Shown piece after piece: positions 11,406 to 23,159 of a stretch of DNA of 64,000 nt. Within the stretch, counting starts at the first letter, position 1. Every line of letters begins with the position of its first letter. A program made the translations under genes and the position numbers. Source of the DNA: Eumeta japonica. Its lineage: Eukaryota > Arthropoda > Insecta > Lepidoptera > Psychidae. The notes beneath the pieces were generated by a model. The model worked only from the letters and a program-made list of their open reading frames with translations. It was not told the origin of the DNA and made no database searches. The DNA is taken from the NCBI GenBank assembly GCA_005406025.1, contig BGZK01000538.1:303230-367229 (forward strand), in the 5' to 3' direction.

Positions 11406-11499
11406 TATGGGCAATCTATCAAATGTTACGGGATTATGTTTACGAATTACGTTTTTACTTCTGATTTTAATTTTTGAAGGTTTGTTTTTTTTATATGAC

Positions 11500-11640
11500 A
11501 GTTATTATATTCGATTTTCACTGCGTACAATTTTTGTGCTTTTGAGGGAAAACCGCCTTACGAACGAGCCGTAAACGGATGAAATGGTAAAATGTAAGTT
11601 CTTTAAATATTGTGATGTATTTCAAGAGTTATGAGTTGTG
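11500..11640 (+). repeat. LINE-A 3' untranslated end
   Basis: TGCGTACAATTTTTGTGC then GCCTTACGAACGAGC and later TGTGATGTATTTCAAGAG match, with changes, the downstream ends at 38.44-38.57 and 55.83-56.0 kb. The position just downstream of LINE-A coding sequence identifies it as the 3' end of the same element. Confidence 0.7.
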
Positions 11641-12306
11641 AAGTAAAAATATTTTTCAATTTTAATAATAGAATAAACAATAATTTTGAAAATAGATTCA
11701 ACCTTCGTATTAATGTTAAATATGAGGAATTAAATCCTAAAATTGATAATACAATTTTGGGCTCTCAATCGGTTCAGCAATTATCCCAAATGTCATGTGA
11801 TAATTGGAATATTAAATTATACAAGGGGACCCTACCGATCCCTTAGGTCCTGCGGGATCTACGTGAAGAGATTACTGATCGCCATATAAACCTATAACTC
11901 CCTATGGAAATATCGGAATACGGATTGCCAAAGGACCAGGGGAATTATACAGGCCAGTTATAATGTCAGTTCTTGGAAAAGTTATATTTATATTGTGAAG
12001 TTGCGTACTATTGTTGTCAATTTTATATTTCTTAAAAAAAAATTATGAAATGTTTTTTTTTATCATTGTAGTAAACTGTATCGGTATCGATTAAAAAAAA
12101 AACTAAGCTTGATAATAAGTTTTGGTTTTATATTAGTGATACAGCAGAGGTATTATGTCTTATGCATGAAACATAAATTTCGCAGTTTATGCCTAACCTA
12201 ACTTAACCAATTACGAAAAAGGCATGACCTTATCTTAGTTATGTTTTATATGCTGTTAATGAAACCCACTTGTGTATAAAATATTTAAATTTGTGAGTGA
12301 AAAGTT
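11641..12306. other. AT-rich sequence, nothing recognised
   Basis: An Asn-rich short frame at 11631-11846 looks like chance. CCTAACCTAACTTAACC near 12,191 is a short motif often seen upstream of insect genes. Confidence 0.4.
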
Positions 12307-12516
12307 ATGACAAATAAGGAAGCTTGTGCTATCGTAGATCACAGTAGAGTTTTTCAAAAATTTCAAGGTATGAAAACTATATCGAGTGCCGATGGTATAT
12401 CCACTCCAGTGATATATGAAAATCCATCAATCGAAGTCGTCAACCAAGACGTTTCTATGCGATTAACTTTCCGATTCGTAGGTATTAGATTGAAGTTGGA
12501 TGAAGAAGTTACATGA
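12307..12516 (+). other. Unrecognised 69-codon open frame
   Basis: This frame starts with ATG and reads MTNKEACAIVDHSRVFQKFQ, then DGISTPVIYENPSIEVV. Composition is less biased than in most chance frames here. A CCTAACCTAA-like motif and a TATAAAATA box lie upstream (about 12,191 and 12,275). FQ is followed by GGTATG, which could act as a weak splice donor. I know no family that matches. It may be the first exon of a small or dead gene, or chance. Confidence 0.15.
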
Positions 12517-13555
12517 AGGATTCAGTTCGAATGGACAGCGTTAGGGTAGTTACGAAGTATTTTCGATTCTAATATACCTCAGTGCCTAAACAATAGTTAA
12601 GAGGGCATGTTTATAGAGAAGCAGCCGTGATTTCTTTATGTTTGTCTCATAAATCAATGTGTAATGGAAGAGCCGTGTTAATCTGAAACTAGAAAAACCG
12701 CAGAAGAAGCACAGAATTAGCAACTTGATATGGTAATTGGCAAGTTACGTCGCTGGTAGAACCGATAACCGCTGGGGCAGAAGTATTTAGAGTTTTGACT
12801 CTTGTGGTTGGTGTGAGGTTTTTGAAAGTTATATTAGAAAGTTATAAAGTTATTAGACATTACAGTCATATCAAGAAAACAAAAATCTTGTTTGTCAATG
12901 ACCGAAACCAATTTAGGGAGCGAGAAAAGGCTTCTATGTTTCTTTTTTTGGAAAAGGAACCCAAAAAATGAAAACCAGTCTGAAATAGGTTGATCACAAA
13001 CATAAGCGTCTACTGAGAAAATTACTGTTGGATTATTATGTGAGATTTATTGGATATACGAAAAAATACAAGTTAAGGTAATAGCCTCGAATTTTATCTA
13101 CTTTCTCTGACATTTTAAATTTAAATATGTGAGGTGGTTTTTCTTGACACAAGTAACAAATGGACAAGTATAGACAATTTTGATTCTCTACTTTGTAATT
13201 TTGAATGAGTTTCCTAAGGTTACGTACGTGACGATATCGGTGTACAGACACCTTTACCATTTAAATACAATAATTTGTAAAAATGACATTTTCTCATTTT
13301 GTTCACAAAATATATTTAAGTAGAATATTTATAGTTTCTTGAATATATAGACAATAAATGCACAAGATATGTGGTTGACATTTGTGCAATTAATTTTTTT
13401 TCTATTTGTAGATACATATAATTATTTAGATATTTCTTTACTACGGTGTTAGTTTTTCAGAAGAAAAAAAAACGGCTTCGAATTAATCTTCAATAACAAC
13501 CTTATACCATAAAGCACAGTTTTTTTTTCTTTGCAATTTCCCGTGAGCGTTATAA
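12517..13555. other. Unassigned sequence, possibly an old repeat
   Basis: 12,540-12,860 is less AT-rich than its surroundings and contains phrases such as AGCCGTGTTAATCTG and CGCTGGGGCAGAAG that look like part of a dispersed insect repeat, but I cannot name it. The rest, including the minus frame at 13036-13260, shows nothing recognisable. Confidence 0.35.
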
Positions 13556-13690
13556 GCAGCGCGCCTACAAATAACAATATGCGGCCGGTGATTTCCTCTA
13601 TGATCGATGGGCGCCTATCTGCAACGTTTAGTCGAATCCTGAGCCCCTAATCCATTTTCATGCAAAATATGACTGACTTTTTATTATAAA
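13556..13690. promoter_or_regulatory. GC-moderate block with POU/octamer-like site
   Basis: A compositional patch with GCGGCCGGTGATTTCC and TTTTCATGCAAAATATG, the latter close to a POU-octamer (ATGCAAAT). It lies directly before the CA microsatellite. This is a candidate conserved non-coding element on motif and composition alone. Confidence 0.2.
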
Positions 13691-13715
13691 TGCCAACAAG
13701 ATACTGGGTTTGTTT

Positions 13716-13718
13716 ACA

Positions 13719-13759
<41 letters not shown>
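13716..13759. repeat. (CA)n microsatellite
   Basis: About 20 CA dinucleotides interrupted by two CATA steps. It is a simple sequence repeat and likely polymorphic. Confidence 0.97.
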
Positions 13760-13761
<2 letters not shown>

Positions 13762-14135
13762 GTATTGTACTCATATACTCAGAACTGTGTTCCTATAAAT
13801 GTAAAAACGGTATAATATTTATTAAAATTCTTTTGGATAATAAAAGATAAGTTCTTTTAAAGAAAAAACAGTAGCAGTCTAAAATGCTACTGCAATTGAA
13901 TGCTTAAATTTTAAATGATTATAGAAATGAAGTTAGGTACGAAGTTATAAAAGCATTGAGGACAATGAAAGAAGGGAATACTTTCATAGCCCTGGCGGAT
14001 ATGATGCAGTATCGTCAGAGATGACGCTAGGAAGGGGGTGCAGTAGTAATTTTCTATATAGTATCTAACAAATTAGAATAAACGTTGGAATATGTCTACT
14101 GACAGGCGCAAAGCCGTCGTTGTGCTTTTGCTTAT
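13760..14135. other. AT-rich sequence, nothing recognised
   Basis: No gene or repeat family is recognised between the microsatellite and the C-rich repeat. Confidence 0.45.
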
Positions 14136-14205
14136 AAAAAGAAGTATTGGCGTACCCAGGGGGGAGAAGCTGCCCCCCCCTCCTGGAAATTGTATGTTCT
14201 ACAAT
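14136..14205. repeat. C/G-run interspersed repeat piece
   Basis: TTGGCGTACCCAGGGGGG is followed by a run of C, forming an imperfect foldback of G and C runs. TGGCGTA-CCAGGGGGG pieces recur widely in invertebrate genomes as ends of small repeats. The exact family is not known to me. The frame 14092-14337 crosses it by chance. Confidence 0.45.
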
Positions 14206-15809
14206 ATATTACGCCCCGTTTACATGAACTTACTAGGCCAGAAGCGTGGCACGCCCATGAAAAGAAGGTCAATTGTAAAATTGCAGAAATTATCGCCTCA
14301 CGTGGTACCTTTATCGCTGTTGGAAATCTATATGTAATATTTGTAATTTAGAGTGTTGTAAAAACTGAAAGTAAGACTTGGGACATGCAGACGAAATTTT
14401 TACCTGGAACGAATGTTGGGTTTAAGTTTTTATCTAGGAAATATAACGAAAATGTTTTTGATCGAAGACGAAATGCTGAGACGAAGTGGAGAAGAATGAT
14501 GCATGGATGATCCTATCAATGTACTATGTGAGTGGGCGATTAATAATGCACAGCAATCTCTGTACAGATACTTCAGTATCTGTTTCAGAACAAAATACGG
14601 AATAAGCACTATCTGATTTAACATTCAGCAGGTCTCACAAGCAACGAATTGTTTTGTAGAAACAATCATAAACGTCTCAATGTTGCTGATAATTTATTTA
14701 CTAAATTTAAATTTCGATTCTCCAAACCTAATCATACATGTGTGGGATTGACTTTAGTATTTACAGATCACGTAACATTTAACATTTACTTCAATCACTT
14801 CAAACTACTAGAGAGGCAAAAATTTTAAATTTTGTGAATGACTATTAGACATGTTAAAGCGTTAAGGTTCGAAGAAATAGATGCAATTAGCCAAGTGTCA
14901 AGGACTGCAGTGGGATGTTAAAAGGGACATGTAGCGTCACCATCTCTATTGAACCTATCCATAGATGATTGCCCGTCGTGAAGATATATGAATAAAATTA
15001 AAAAAAAAAACGTTAACGGCAATTTACAACATATATTTAGGAATTTCGGGTAATTTAAAAGGTGCATAGTATTAATAATTCTTTATTGAGTACAGTATTT
15101 GTGTTACCAACGAATTGCCTAATATTCTTTCACGGGAGTACAATATATTTTACTTTCATCCTTTTCATGCCTTTTCAAATAAAGCGTGTTCTATTTTTAA
15201 GGAAAAAAAATTATAAATGTACTTAATTTTATTCTATTTAATTAAATCTGTTTATACTATTTCTTAAGTTCCTGTTTCATGTTCATCTTTTAGGGTTCCA
15301 TACGCAAAAGGCTAAGTTCACAGCCTAAGCTCCAGGCCTGAGCACAGAATCGATGAGTTTACTAACAGCTGTCGAAGGGTTCCATTATTCACCTTCCGGC
15401 TTCACCATCAGAGTTAAGTAGGCCTTTGAAATGAATACGGCGCACTAGAAAAATCTAAATGACTCCAAACCAGGTGAACTCGTTAATTACGTTAATTGAA
15501 CGATTCCCTTAGACGCTACATACTTCGTGTTGATAGTTTTGTACACTCACTCATTGTAAAGTTTGAACACGTTATTATAAGTGGTGGAAGATGGTAATCA
15601 AATTTTTAGAATTGCTACACAATCAATTACATCGTGGTTACGTCAATAGATGTAGGTCACTAGTGAAAAATTATTGCATATAGATCTTCTTCTTGTTATG
15701 TGGACATTATATCAGTGCCGATAAAAAAAATATTCTCCACGCGTAATTCGTATATTGCAACATTTCTGTCGAGAACCTTATGAGAATTTCAAAGGAACGC
15801 AAATGAGCA
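14206..15809. other. AT-rich sequence, nothing firmly recognised
   Basis: No gene is recognised. At 15,290-15,440 a GC-moderate patch starts AGGGTTCCATACGC, which resembles the TAGGGTTCCG repeat end seen elsewhere in the window, but the following bases do not match that family. Confidence 0.45.
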
Positions 15810-16065
15810 TCACGTTTCGCCATCTTCCGGTGTCGACGCTTCTAAATCCCCGTTCGAAATGTATATCAAAGAATTTCCCTTTACTTTTATGCCGAAGTGT
15901 ATGTCGTAGGAAGTTGTAGGGCACTTATAAAGGTCGAATGAAAAAGTATCACCACTAAAAGGGAGGCCGCGTGACAAGAATTTGATGAGTCGCTCGGGCC
16001 GCGCGCCCATCGACCCGCGCCCGCCGCCGCCGCCCGCCGCGCCCCGCATCCTCGCAAACGACCAC
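15810..16065. promoter_or_regulatory. CpG-rich island with open minus frame
   Basis: 15,960-16,060 is extremely GC-rich (GCGCCCGCCGCCGCCG) and borders a moderately AT-rich block. A minus-strand frame with an ATG spans 15810-16049 and would start MRGAAGGGGGRGSMGARPE, continuing into ordinary-looking sequence (RLIKFLSRGLPFSGD). This could be the coding start of an unrecognised minus-strand gene. It could equally be a CpG-rich conserved non-coding element whose trinucleotide run happens to be open. No splice donor of good quality is obvious at its 3' side. Confidence 0.25.
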
Positions 16066-17010
16066 TCTAATCAAAATGCCGTGAAACTCTAAAATTTACC
16101 TCTTAAACTAAAATACTTTTTGTACATAAATCGACTTTATAGCGGAAGCTCGATACAATCCAACTCATTATTTCCAACTGTCGATGACTTTTCCTAACAT
16201 TTTTATCAGACTACGGCAAAACCAAAGGAGGTTTACAATTTTAACAATGTGGGTATGCATGTGCGCATGTTCATGTTTCCTTGTAGTTCCTAAGAGACTT
16301 TACTTAACTTTACAAATGAGGTATCATTCAACGCATCTTAACACTCCGCATATCTCGAGATATTTAATCGATTTACTCTGTTTATATAATAAATAAATAA
16401 TTTATCATCAATATTGGTATGTACGAAGTGCGTTGTGGGAAAAGCTTTATTTACAACTACTGACTGTTTTCCAGTTTCTACAATGGACTTAAGGGACTTA
16501 AGGGATCGAATTTACATAGACATATTATTTATTTATTTTTAGAAGTCTGGCTTTAGTTTTTTAAAGTATTTCTCTTTCTAAGGTTGGAGAATGGAGAAAG
16601 GCAATTGCTCTACGATCATGCACGTGGCTGAAATGGCGAGTGAGTGCAATTTGAAATACGTGAAATGACTTAAATAATTGAGTACTCTTGGCACATTCGT
16701 TTTAACATGAATGGGACAGGCAACTTCAATACTACCGCCAGGGCAGCTTGTTTTAAAAAACAGTGTTTTTGGTATGTGAGTAACATGTTTAAAACAAAAT
16801 TATATCAAAATGACTAAACGCTTCGCTCTAAAATAAAAATATTTTTTTTTCTAAATGAAAAAAAAATCGCATATAATGGACAAACGAAATATGTTGTGGA
16901 ATATTTAGTTTAACAATAATTTCGTCATAATGTGAGATCATTTATTTGAAATCACCAGCGAGCACAAAAATAAAGATATAATAAAAAATATTCTTTTTTA
17001 TTATAGCATA
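16066..17010. other. AT-rich sequence, nothing recognised
   Basis: No gene or repeat family is recognised. A duplicated GGGACTTAA occurs near 16,495. Confidence 0.45.
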
Positions 17011-17014
17011 TCGA

Positions 17015-17255
17015 GGAGCAAACGATCGTGTTAATCACCAAAAGGAAGGCGGTCACCGGCTCTTTGACAATCGCAATCCTAGGAGTTACCGGTGTGTTGT
17101 CAGCTTCTTAGATAGGAATAGGTTATCTGGGAAGGGAGAGTGAATTGATGGAAGAGGAAGGGAGTGATAGAAGGTGGAACGGGTTAATGGATAGGGGAAG
17201 AGGTGATGTAATAGGGAATAGGCCACCAAAACCCTCACTCCCTAGACAAAAGGCA
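17015..17255. repeat. Lepidopteran-type dispersed repeat piece
   Basis: The stretch includes GCGGTCACCGGCTCT, CAATCGCAATCCTAGGAG and CCGGTGTGTTGTC. A purine-rich, GGAAGGG-containing segment follows, then CCACCAAAACCCTCACT. I recall this arrangement as a recurrent dispersed sequence in moth genomes, perhaps a retrotransposon tail. The recognition is from memory and carries no family name. Confidence 0.4.
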
Positions 17256-18243
17256 ACAGTTATTGTAAATGTTATTAGATAAAAAGTGACCGTTACTTCA
17301 CGTTTCTATTCTGCGAGAGAGTGGTATTCCACTGGTTGAACCGGCCCGAGTTCTGGACAACTTGACCACGGCGTAACTCGACCGTAGTAAAAACTTTTAA
17401 CTTTTCTTTTAATCCTAACTTTTCCTCGTATTCTCACTCAAAATCAACGAGATTATGCTTTAAACTCAACATAAATAACGTTGGACATAAGTAGTTGAGC
17501 CCTATCCTGCGTTTATTTCGCACTGTCTTGCCCCATTTAATATATTAAATATACGAGTACTTAATGAAATAGGATAAAGCACCACTTAGCGTTATCGAGT
17601 GCCTGAAAGTGCTTGAATCTGTCACGCGCGAAAGAACATGGCAAGCTAATGACTTGCTAATCCAAGTCAACACATCCTGAAAATCTGCATAAACAATGTG
17701 AAATACATTTATAGCTACAGTGAAAATAGCCTAAATTAAAACAAGAGGGGTTTAATTATCGAGACAAGAAATGTCGTGAAAGAGGTAGATCCACTATTAT
17801 GCAAGATTTTCATATTTGTTTTACAATCTATAGTGTTTTACTTGGTTTACAGTAACGATAAACATTTTGAACAAGCTAAGACTCAGTCGACCTTGTGTTT
17901 TTTTGCCAAAACATTAAAAAAAAAATAATGTTTCTTCTCAGATAGCTATTAAATAGAATACAAACCCGTCGAGTTTTAACGACGCATTCATCCGAAATGT
18001 ATCGATTTAGTCCTGCCGGAAAACAATCACCAGTCGTTTAGCGCATACATGATGATGCGTTTTGGGTGATTGATGATGATATAATTTAGAAAATTAACAA
18101 AACTCTTCATTAAATTCAAATGGATCAGGAAGAATTGCTTCTCAAGTGCAATTGGTTGATTACAATACAGCCGCGTAGTAGTAATATTTGTGTCTTATGA
18201 AGAATAACATTTAATCTTGAAAATACAAAACTAAATAAAAAAA
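17256..18243. other. AT-rich sequence, nothing recognised
   Basis: No gene or repeat family is recognised in this kilobase. Confidence 0.45.
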
Positions 18244-18762
18244 TCAAAGCAAAAATTGAATGAAAAGGGCAAGAATCACAACAAAGTAATTCCTTCTGCT
18301 TTTACAGGGCTCAGTTTCAGCAGGGAGATTCCTTTGTTTTACAGATCTTATTGTACACCGGTCTTGTGACGATATTAGACGGCAAAGAAGATTGAAGTAC
18401 ACAAATTCAGCATGAAACACAGCAAACGTTCGAAACAGGTCGAATGAGATACAATATTCAAATAAAGGCGTCGTATAGTACTTTAGAACCGCTAAACATC
18501 CAAAAATCAAAACTGAGAACGAAATCTTGAATCTGACAGCGTTTGTTGGTCTATTAATTGATTGAAGTAACTTTTTAAGGACGTATTCGAAAATAAAGCA
18601 CTTGAATTTGCCAAAATTCCCAGAAATAATCCTACATATTGTTTTGTAAATTTTCAAATAAAAGATAATTTTAAATAAAAGATACTTCGTGGTAGGTAAA
18701 AAAAAAAAAACGATTTCGTCGTCGGGCGGCGATGAGGTTTCATAAAGCGGATCGACGGACAC
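18244..18762 (-). other. 172-codon open frame without any ATG
   Basis: This is the second-longest open frame in the window, hydrophobic and Phe/Leu/Ile-rich (for example FKISFSVLIFGCLAVLKYY, which could pass for a membrane segment). It has no methionine codon at all; the frame opens at GTG. There is no recognisable domain. A poly-A tract on the plus strand supplies FFF codons. I judge it a chance frame in AT-rich DNA, though it could be an internal exon. Confidence 0.12.
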
Positions 18763-19065
18763 ATTGCGAATGTAAATGTAATGTAACGAGATTACAAATC
18801 TCGGAGGGACATTTCCGTTGACCGCGCCGGGCGGGGAGACACAAAGCCCTTTTTTTTATTTTCTTATGGTAATGAGGCGGGCGGTCTGCCGCGTCGCGCG
18901 TTTAATCCGCCTCTATTAGATAAACCGCTGTCGTTTAAGAAAATGTAAAAGGTTCCGACCCCGCGTGCCCCGCCCCGCTCCGCCGCACGATAGCGAACTG
19001 CTGTTCATAATAAAACCATCATTTATTTGTTTGTTGTCATGATGTCTTTAATATTTTAATAAGAC
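18715..19065. promoter_or_regulatory. GC-rich island, candidate conserved element
   Basis: About 350 bp alternates GC-rich blocks (GCGCCGGGCGGGGAG near 18,823; CCCCGCCCCGCTCCGCCG near 18,967) with TA-rich cores such as TTTAATCCGCC (an Otx/bicoid-type TAATCC), CTATTAGATAAA and TTTATTTGTTTGTTG (forkhead-type). No frame across it makes sense as protein. The mix of CpG-rich DNA and homeodomain or forkhead cores fits a developmental enhancer; this is inference. Confidence 0.35.
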
Positions 19066-20030
19066 GGTGAAGGAAAAATTGAAACGAGCCAATGTGGGTT
19101 GCCGAACATTTCGGATGGTTTTAAATGACTCCTTTTTCCTCGTTTTCAAAGTAGCTAAAAATTTTGCTAACGAAAATTACTGTGATTTGGTCATACAATT
19201 TTCCCTTACAGGTAGTAGTAACCAAAACATTTTATCGAGAGGATATAATACTCATTGCTGTCCACAGTCTCGGTCATCATTGTAGACGTTTTCATGCTGC
19301 GTAAATGTCGCCTCGGGTATCAGTGACCCCCCGCTGAGGCGCATCATCGCATAATCTTTTTATTGCATGCCGGCGCAGTGCAGGTCGTCGCCAACTTCCG
19401 CCATCAGCAACATGATGGCTGTGTTTGGCGACCTCTACGATACACGGCGCAAATTTTTATTTAGTTTAAGTTAACAACTTAGCGTAGAATTCGTGCGTGT
19501 GCGATTGAACCCGGTACTTCCTACGCTCTTAACCAATTTTTTTTATAAAGTTCTTTAGTAGCATTTGACAGTCTCTCTAACGCCAACACCTTTGTGCTTT
19601 CCCTCGCTCATGAGCGATCTTTATTTATATTCAAATTACCTATCTTACGCTGCTTCTCTGGAACAGAAATCAGGGCTAAATTGCATATTGATAGATACTG
19701 TTCATTCTTATTAATCCATTCTTCGAAGTATATCATCATGACTAACGCTATTTTTTGCTCAGCGCGCGCCAGCGTACGAGACACAAATGGTGCACGTTAT
19801 CCTTTTTTACTATAAATAAGTTTATCCTTCTAATAACCTAATATAACCGCATTTTGTCTAATAAAACTCGTCCCCAAAGTCAAATTTTAATGTTAAACTT
19901 TTACAAAAAAAAGAGTGTACTTAAACTTAATTTCATTTAAGCACAATTCTATTGACGTAAGACCGATAAATTTCAAAACTTTGTCATGCGTCAGTTATTT
20001 TCCTTTTATTACCACACGGGGGATTGAAAC
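19066..20030. other. Mixed sequence, nothing recognised
   Basis: No gene is recognised. A GC-richer patch at about 19,300-19,450 (GTATCAGTGACCCCCCGC and GGTCGTCGCCAACTTCCG) could belong with the island just upstream. Confidence 0.4.
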
Positions 20031-20470
20031 TTAACAAATTTTATTAATATCTATAAAATTTGCGTTAATACAGCTTATATCGACCCTGGAATCTAATAAA
20101 GCGTGATCATTACCTAAATTCAGCGTAATCTTTACGTATGTGCTAACTCTGTTTAATTGAAGGATGGGCTCCTCGGGCAGCCGTTTTCCACCTTGAAGTT
20201 GGTTTAGTGCTGCTGCCTGCTCGCATTTCCCTGGTGGCTTCTCGGAGGTCACGCTGTGTCTCCCAGTTCCGTCTGTGCCAATCTTGCTTCGGTGGTGCAG
20301 CGTTCTGTCGCACGTCACTATGGTCGCGAAGCTGGTAGGGCTGGGCTTCTAACAGGGCCGGTTGTGGTGACCTCACAATGTCCTTGTCATGCTCGTCGGG
20401 CATTCTTTGCGAGTTTTCCTGCTTCACCACACCATAAATATTTTGAAAAGTCTGCCTCTTCCTGTTTGCT
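20031..20470 (-). pseudogene. LTR-retrotransposon gag-protease remnant
   Basis: Two overlapping minus frames cover this block, one at 20143-20430 and one at 20031-20318, out of register with each other. The downstream frame contains STYVKITLNLGNDHALLDS followed by RVDISCI. This fits the start of a retroviral-type aspartic protease (ALLDTGADVSCI in active enzymes), with the active-site G replaced by R and the T by S. The upstream part is Gln/Arg/Pro-rich, like the end of a gag polyprotein. GC content is higher than in the flanks. No LTRs, reverse transcriptase or integrase could be found nearby. Confidence 0.45.
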
Positions 20471-22597
20471 GTTGTGAAAAAGCTGTGCGTAATTTATTTC
20501 GCACTTGAATTCTTCTTTAATATGCCATTTCAGCGCTGTTATTAGTTTTTAAGTAAAATTTAGCCTTTTCTGCTGTATACAGATTTAAACCCGCTTTTTT
20601 CTGTTGTTCGCTCCAATTCTTCAACACAGCTAGCGTGTCACAGTTTCTATAAAATCCGTCGAAAAATACCTGTTATTTTTATGATTTTTTTTTGTAATCC
20701 ATCTCACGCGTCTGCCTGTGCCTCCGCCAATGTCAGATTAGGGTTCACTCTAGAAGCTGAGCCTTTTCGGCACTTGAGATATTTAATCAAACAGGCAATT
20801 TTTTTTCCTTTTTATTACTCTCAGCGACCAAGTGTCTCTCCTTAGATACACCTCATCTATCTCTCTACTTTCGTTTCGCGAAGTGAATAACATTTAATTA
20901 TTTTAAATTCATAGATAGAAATAAGGTTCGCGCGACCCAACACGGAAGTCGGACGCCTCGCGTACTGTTCATATACTACAATATCTACCTTTTATACATA
21001 CCTTTTATACTGTTGACAAAAACAAAATGATTACGAAATAGTCGATTTTTTTATGTTGTAGACAAATGTTTAAAGATTGTCTACCAAATGTGTCATTTCT
21101 AATCAAATTGTAGTACTAGTAATTATGTAAAAGTACGAACAAGAGTATGGCGTTGAGACAATGGACGACGAATTCTCAATTTTGAGAAATTAATAATTCA
21201 ATGAAATAATGAATTGTTTTATGACAGCGAATCGAGTGGCACATCCAATTATTTGAGGTGGACGCTTGAATAAATCAACATCCAGTCAGTGAACGATCCA
21301 CTTCAGTCTTTGATTTGCATCTGTCTCTCTTTTTAATTTTGTTAATTTTCCCGGAGAAGGAAGATTTGCAATTTCTTTTGGAAATTAGAAAATTAATATC
21401 AAAAATCGGCGTCTTTTCCATTCATTAAATTGAGAATAAATACGTGACAAAAATATATGTGCCTCATTATTTCCCGTTGCTAAAGCTGTTGAAAAACAAA
21501 CTGTATATCTGAATAAAAAAAATATATAACGAAGAGGCACAGATCACGCGCAAGCGGCAAAATCCACGGGAACGTGATTTCAAATTCGTGAAAGAAAATC
21601 TTCGACATTTCTAAGTATTTACCTTGAGACAGCTCACGGCAAAAACATCGGCTTTGTTCAAGAGCCAAGAAATGTTAGAAAGCCAACTCGAGAATCTCAT
21701 TGCATTTTTCATCCCATTCATAAGCGTGGAGCGTATGCAACAGATGAATAATCAATACATGCATTAATAGTGCAACTAACAGTTTCATTGCACCTCAAAT
21801 AACGTGTACTGATAAAAAAATTCTCGCATAAATAGCTACTTTATATAGTTTACATTCATGCATGTTAATTATTAGAAATTTACAATGACTTTTCTAGACA
21901 ATCTGCAAGAGGATAGTGATAGATATCTTTGTGGTTTCATTGTTCATGAGGCTTAGAGCCTCTTCCGCCATCTCCTTTTAAGCTGACTTTAAACAAAAAA
22001 CCACTGTTAAATAAAATTTGCGTTCCACGTCCACCTTTTAACGGTTTTTAACCATAGCACCCGTCAAAATGAAGACGTGAAATGCTGAATTAAATTAAAA
22101 AGTGACTGAGAATAAAATTTCAGTTAAATATCCTCCTTTTAACGGTTGTTAGCTATATCAACAATATTTTACATTATTTAGTCCACTCTGGAAACGGGAT
22201 ATACTATTATTTGTCGTTATAGTATTTTTATTTTGACTTTACACTATAGTATAGTATCTACTCTATTATGTTAGCACATAAAATAGTTTGATCATTAGCC
22301 AGTTACCGTACTATTTCATAATATTGGAACTAATAGCGTATTTTATATAGTGGCGCTCTATCATAAACTTATATATCCCTATATTCGAATATTGACGATA
22401 CGGTAAGGAACCCTTGCGATATTTACGACGGCCACGCCTCTCCGTCGCTATGCATCGGTTATATAAAGCGACAATATCACTAAATCAGAGACTTTTTCGT
22501 GTCTATTTTCAACGCTCCTTTTTTTTTGCGAAGCCTGCGAGCAATTTGTATCAGGATGTGCTTTAAATCGATAAATTATTTGAAAGCTTTTAGTATT
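20471..22597. other. AT-rich sequence, nothing recognised
   Basis: No gene, RNA or clear repeat in about 2.1 kb. Short open frames (for example 21480-21668 minus) have no domain. Confidence 0.45.
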
Positions 22598-22672
22598 TAG
22601 GGTTCCGTATCGAAGTACAAATCTCGTTGTTTTCATTTGACGTTCGGTTTGTTGGTCCGTCTTTAGACAATG
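22598..22672 (+). repeat. TAGGGTTCCG-family repeat, 5' end only
   Basis: TAGGGTTCCGTATCGAAG opens this piece, followed by TTTGTTGGTCCGTCTTT, like the GTCCGTCC stretch found about 50-70 bases in from the same end at 33,598 and 52,090. The rest of the element is missing. Confidence 0.6.
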
Positions 22673-22900
22673 AGCACTAAATTTTCTTTCTCCTGTATTG
22701 ATTTCTGAAATTAAGTTAAATATCTACCTATCCAGAAATAGATTTTAACATCTCAAAAAATGTGTATTTCTTTTTAGAAAATTATTTATGTTAACTTTCT
22801 TGCGTTGTGGTCGTTGTGTAAGGTTCTATTTATTCCCATTGTTAAGGCGTACCCTCCCATGATTTCCTAATTTCAGATTGAAGAGTTAGAACCTTAAGCT
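22673..22900. other. AT-rich sequence, nothing recognised
   Basis: A short AT-rich gap between two repeat pieces. Confidence 0.4.
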
Positions 22901-22904
22901 CTTC

Positions 22905-23045
22905 ACGATGGGCCAGTGCGGTTTGGAAAATATTGAATACGATGATTTAACTTAAAACTCATTGGTCAATTGGCCCGATATCAGGATCGAATCCGGTAAC
23001 TTTAGGTCTGAAAGTGATAATATTAAATAATGTACCGTCACCGCA
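22905..23045 (+). repeat. SINE-like tRNA-derived piece
   Basis: GGGCCAGTGCGGTTTGG is followed by CTTAAAACTCATTGGT and then CAGGATCGAATCCGGT, which fits a Pol III B box. The same order (ACTCATTGGT, then AAAATCCGGTTC) recurs at 28.9 kb. Two related copies sharing a B-box-like motif suggest a tRNA-derived SINE. No name is assigned. Confidence 0.45.
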
Positions 23046-23159
23046 ACGCAAAAAATCACCAATTGAGTGCAAAGTTGTCGTTGTGAATTTATTCGTTGAA
23101 CTGAAATAGAAAACGTTTGTGTATGAATCAGCTTTAATCATTCTGTTAGGAGATGACCT

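Noticed and set aside
12188..12206. Insect telomere-like CCTAACCTAAC
   Set aside because: Only two imperfect units and internal to ordinary sequence; common in insect promoters.
15293..15440. Another TAGGGTTCCG-family copy
   Set aside because: Only the first eleven or so bases fit; the GTCCGTCC block and later landmarks are missing.
18244..18762. 172-codon hydrophobic open frame on the minus strand as a receptor-like gene
   Set aside because: It contains no ATG at all, is driven by A/T-rich codons and homopolymers, and has no recognisable motif.
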